Assembly (NCBI RefSeq): GCF_042747725.1
Contig: NZ_JBHZGO010000101.1
Coordinates: 265,369-329,368, forward strand
Reading direction: 5' to 3'
Length of the DNA stretch: 64,000 bases
Origin: FACHB-T130 sp042747725
GTDB taxonomy: Bacteria; Cyanobacteriota; Cyanobacteriia; Cyanobacteriales; FACHB-T130
Part shown: positions 62,416-64,000 of the stretch, piece after piece
Layout: every line of letters starts with the position of its first letter
Numbering within the stretch: the first letter of the stretch is position 1
Notes under the pieces: generated by a model
Databases searched by the model: none
What the model was told of the DNA's origin: nothing
The model's input: the letters and a program-made list of their open reading frames with translations, nothing else
Program-made: the position numbers and the translations under genes

Positions 62416-63225
62416 TCAACCAAACTTACCGCTGATGTAAGCCTTAGCTTCTTGAGTACGAGGAGGATTGAAAATTTCTTCGGTAGGACTGAACTTGACT
62501 AATTTTCCTCTGCGCTTGCCGCTTGCATCTGTTTCTGTATTGAAAAAGCCAGTTAAATCTGATATTCGCGAAGCTTGCTGCATATTATGAGTCACCATAA
62601 TCATGGTGTATTGTTCTTTAAGCTCGCGACAAAGTTCTTCAACCTGCTGAGTTGAAATTGGGTCGAGAGCCGAACAGGGTTCATCCATTAATAGAACATC
62701 GGGCTTCATAGCGATCGCTCGTGCAATGCAAAGCCGCTGCTGCTGTCCTCCAGATAAAGCTGTCCCCTTCTCTTTTAACTTGTCTTTCACCTCATCCCAA
62801 AGCGCAGCTCGCCGCAGCGATTGCTCTACCAGTTCAGCCATATTTCCCTTATAACCATTCGCACGCGGGCCAAAGGCTATATTTTCGTAAATTGACTTTG
62901 GAAAAGGGTTTGGTCTCTGGAATACCATCCCAACTTGACGCCGGATTTTAACCGGATTAATCTTGCCATCATAAATGTTTTTCCCCTGGTAATTAATCTG
63001 GCCTTCTACCCTGGCTCCAGGTATTAAATCGTTCATCCGGTTGAAGCATCGCAAGAAGGTACTTTTGCCGCATCCTGAAGGGCCAATAAAAGCGATGATT
63101 TTTCTTTCAGGAATTTCCATATCGACTTCCTGAAGCGCCAGAAAATCACCGTAGTAAACCTTAACACCTTGGGCGTTAAGAACCGGGTTAGTTTGCGTGC
63201 TTTGAGCTTTTTTTGGGGAGCGCAT
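62416..63225 (-). CDS. pstB: Phosphate ABC transporter ATP-binding protein
   Basis: The ATPase subunit of the high-affinity PstSCAB phosphate importer. The 269-residue product has Walker A GPSGCGKST, the PstB-specific FQRPNPFPKSIYENIAFGPR, signature LSGGQQQRLCIARAIA, Walker B VLLMDEPCSALDP and switch His in MVTHNMQQASRISD, ending with the family C-terminus QEAKAYISGKFG. It is complete and looks functional. It follows pstA on the minus strand (135-base gap), but pstA is interrupted by an IS element. The sbp gene lies 53 bases downstream. Confidence 0.96.
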   Translation of the reverse strand: MRSPKKAQSTQTNPVLNAQGVKVYYGDFLALQEVDMEIPERKIIAFIGPSGCGKSTFLRCFNRMNDLIPGARVEGQINYQGKNIYDGKINPVKIRRQVGMVFQRPNPFPKSIYENIAFGPRANGYKGNMAELVEQSLRRAALWDEVKDKLKEKGTALSGGQQQRLCIARAIAMKPDVLLMDEPCSALDPISTQQVEELCRELKEQYTMIMVTHNMQQASRISDLTGFFNTETDASGKRRGKLVKFSPTEEIFNPPRTQEAKAYISGKFG

Positions 63226-63359
63226 ATCGTGTACTTTCCAGTATTTATTACATTAAAGCTTTTAACGTTGAGTTTTGAGTTTATGCCACGAAGGAATTAC
63301 GAGGCATTTGAGCAATCTTTTTAAATTAACTCTAAAAAATCCTAACTTTACTTAGGACT

Positions 63360-63621
63360 TTATTTAAATGCAGAAAAGCGTTGCCGGAGGTATATTGCTG
63401 TACCATTTAAGACCAAAATCAATAACAGTAAAACAATGATTGACGCTGCTGCTGCATTAGCAAAACCAGGCTCAGGGCGAGTGATATAGGTATAAATTTG
63501 AATGGGCAGAGCCATAAAGCGCTGAAACAAACCAGGATTAAATGTGAGAAAACTCACAGCTCCGACAACAATTAAAGAAGCCGCATCGCCAATGGCACGG
63601 GAAACGGAAATAATCACCCCT
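63360..63621 (-). pseudogene. pstA: Phosphate permease PstA, C-terminal fragment cut by an IS701-type element
   Basis: The last ~87 residues of PstA, one of two membrane channel subunits of the phosphate importer. Visible are GVIISVSRAIGDAASLIVVG (the conserved cytoplasmic coupling/TM region), the FNPGLFQRFMALPIQIYTYI segment and a terminal membrane helix ending in the basic tail RQRFSAFK. Upstream, at about 63622, the sequence switches to the right end of an IS701-type element, identified because the same end sequence (AAGTCCC..TAAC) occurs at the other copy near 5952. The rest of pstA presumably lies beyond the IS, outside the window. The gene is disrupted. Confidence 0.8.
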
Positions 63622-64000
63622 GTTAACGGGACTTGAACTTTGTTCAAGCCCAAACAAGCCCTAAATGGGCTAGGTGTAAGGCAAATACGTCAGTATTCTC
63701 CTGAAGCCAACGGACAAACCGATAGGATATAGCTGTTCTAAAAGCTGACAAAGCTTCAGGAAATGTATTCAACGGTTTATTAGCCCAACATCGTCTTAAT
63801 CCTCCGGTTAATTGTTGCCAAAGGATAAAACTATAGGCACAGAAGACTAATATCAAATGTCGATGAAGGCTTCTGATACTTCGTGTCTGATATTCTCTTA
63901 GTCCTAACCATCATGAGAGCTTCACGGTAGAATACTTCCACCCAATTTCTTTGGGAGTAAGTTTTAACTATCCATTCACACGTTGCCTTTTCATGAGCAA
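63622..64000 (-). pseudogene. IS701-type transposase, C-terminal part, frameshifted, continuing beyond the window
   Basis: The minus strand encodes the C-terminal part of the same transposase family as at 5243-5952: TYSQRNWVEVFYREA, then FCAYSFILWQQLTGGLRRCW, KPLNTFPEALSAFRTAISYR and the terminal LGLVWA, with the stop at 63644-63646. One extra base near 63908-63918 (the EAKGW region reads as EALM) breaks the frame, so this copy also appears decayed. It interrupts pstA, and its left part is beyond the window edge. Confidence 0.8.

Overview
The window is chromosomal DNA from a cyanobacterium. HIP1 sites (GCGATCGC) are scattered throughout, and it carries a full kaiABC clock locus, a cyanobacterial chemotaxis-like (Pil/Hmp) motility cluster with the marker protein HmpF, plant-type glycerate 3-kinase, a DUF565/Ycf20-like protein and a delta-9 desaturase of the DesC type. 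KaiA has its N-terminal pseudo-receiver domain, which the short KaiA of Anabaena/Nostoc lacks. With the abundant heptamer repeats this suggests a non-heterocystous, gliding (probably filamentous) species. I cannot name the genus.

Layout. 1-3.85 kb: end of mltG, a YqeG-like phosphatase, proB and a RodZ-like HTH membrane protein. 3.85-6.4 kb: a decayed zone with an ISL3 transposase fragment, an IS701-type transposase remnant and a broken CHAT-domain gene. 6.5-21.5 kb: the motility/taxis locus, with pilG-H-I-J-L on the minus strand (PatA-like regulator, CheY, CheW, membrane MCP, giant CheA) and hmpF divergent on the plus strand. 21.5-24.1 kb: a DUF565-glyK-tilS operon on the minus strand. 24.6-30.1 kb: a very large Ser/Thr kinase-ATPase-GAF-histidine kinase gene broken by one base. 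30.2-37.5 kb: a small anchored protein, a GT39-type glycosyltransferase, an EnvC/M23 murein hydrolase factor, desC and cfa. 37.9-44.9 kb: an intact 2353-residue paralogue of the giant kinase with two histidine-kinase modules. 45.1-46.1 kb: tRNA-Arg(CCG) and a methyltransferase. 46.6-53.4 kb: kaiA-B-C (minus) divergent from a CBS-domain hybrid histidine kinase (plus). 53.7-55.9 kb: two tandem coiled-coil paralogues of unknown function. 56.0-64.0 kb: an isochorismatase-family hydrolase, a Crp/Fnr (CysR-like) regulator, cysA, an IS607 element, a frameshifted sulfate-binding protein gene, pstB and a pstA gene cut by an IS701-type element.

Two themes run through the window. The first is sensory signalling: the Pil/Hmp chemotaxis system, two giant STK-histidine kinases, the Kai clock and an adjacent CBS kinase. 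The second is repeat and IS activity. Heptamer (STRR-type) repeats and palindromic repeats lie between genes and have also become in-frame linkers inside several proteins: the GT39 enzyme, TilS, the HTH protein, both large kinases and the glycerate kinase C-terminus. The sulfate and phosphate transporter genes at the right end look damaged: pstA is interrupted, sbp is frameshifted, and no cysT/cysW is present.

No phage, CRISPR array, rRNA or obvious defence island was seen. The least described items are the tandem coiled-coil pair, the repeat-expanded CheA, the CBS kinase with degenerate receivers beside kaiABC, and an IS607 TnpB with an altered catalytic residue.
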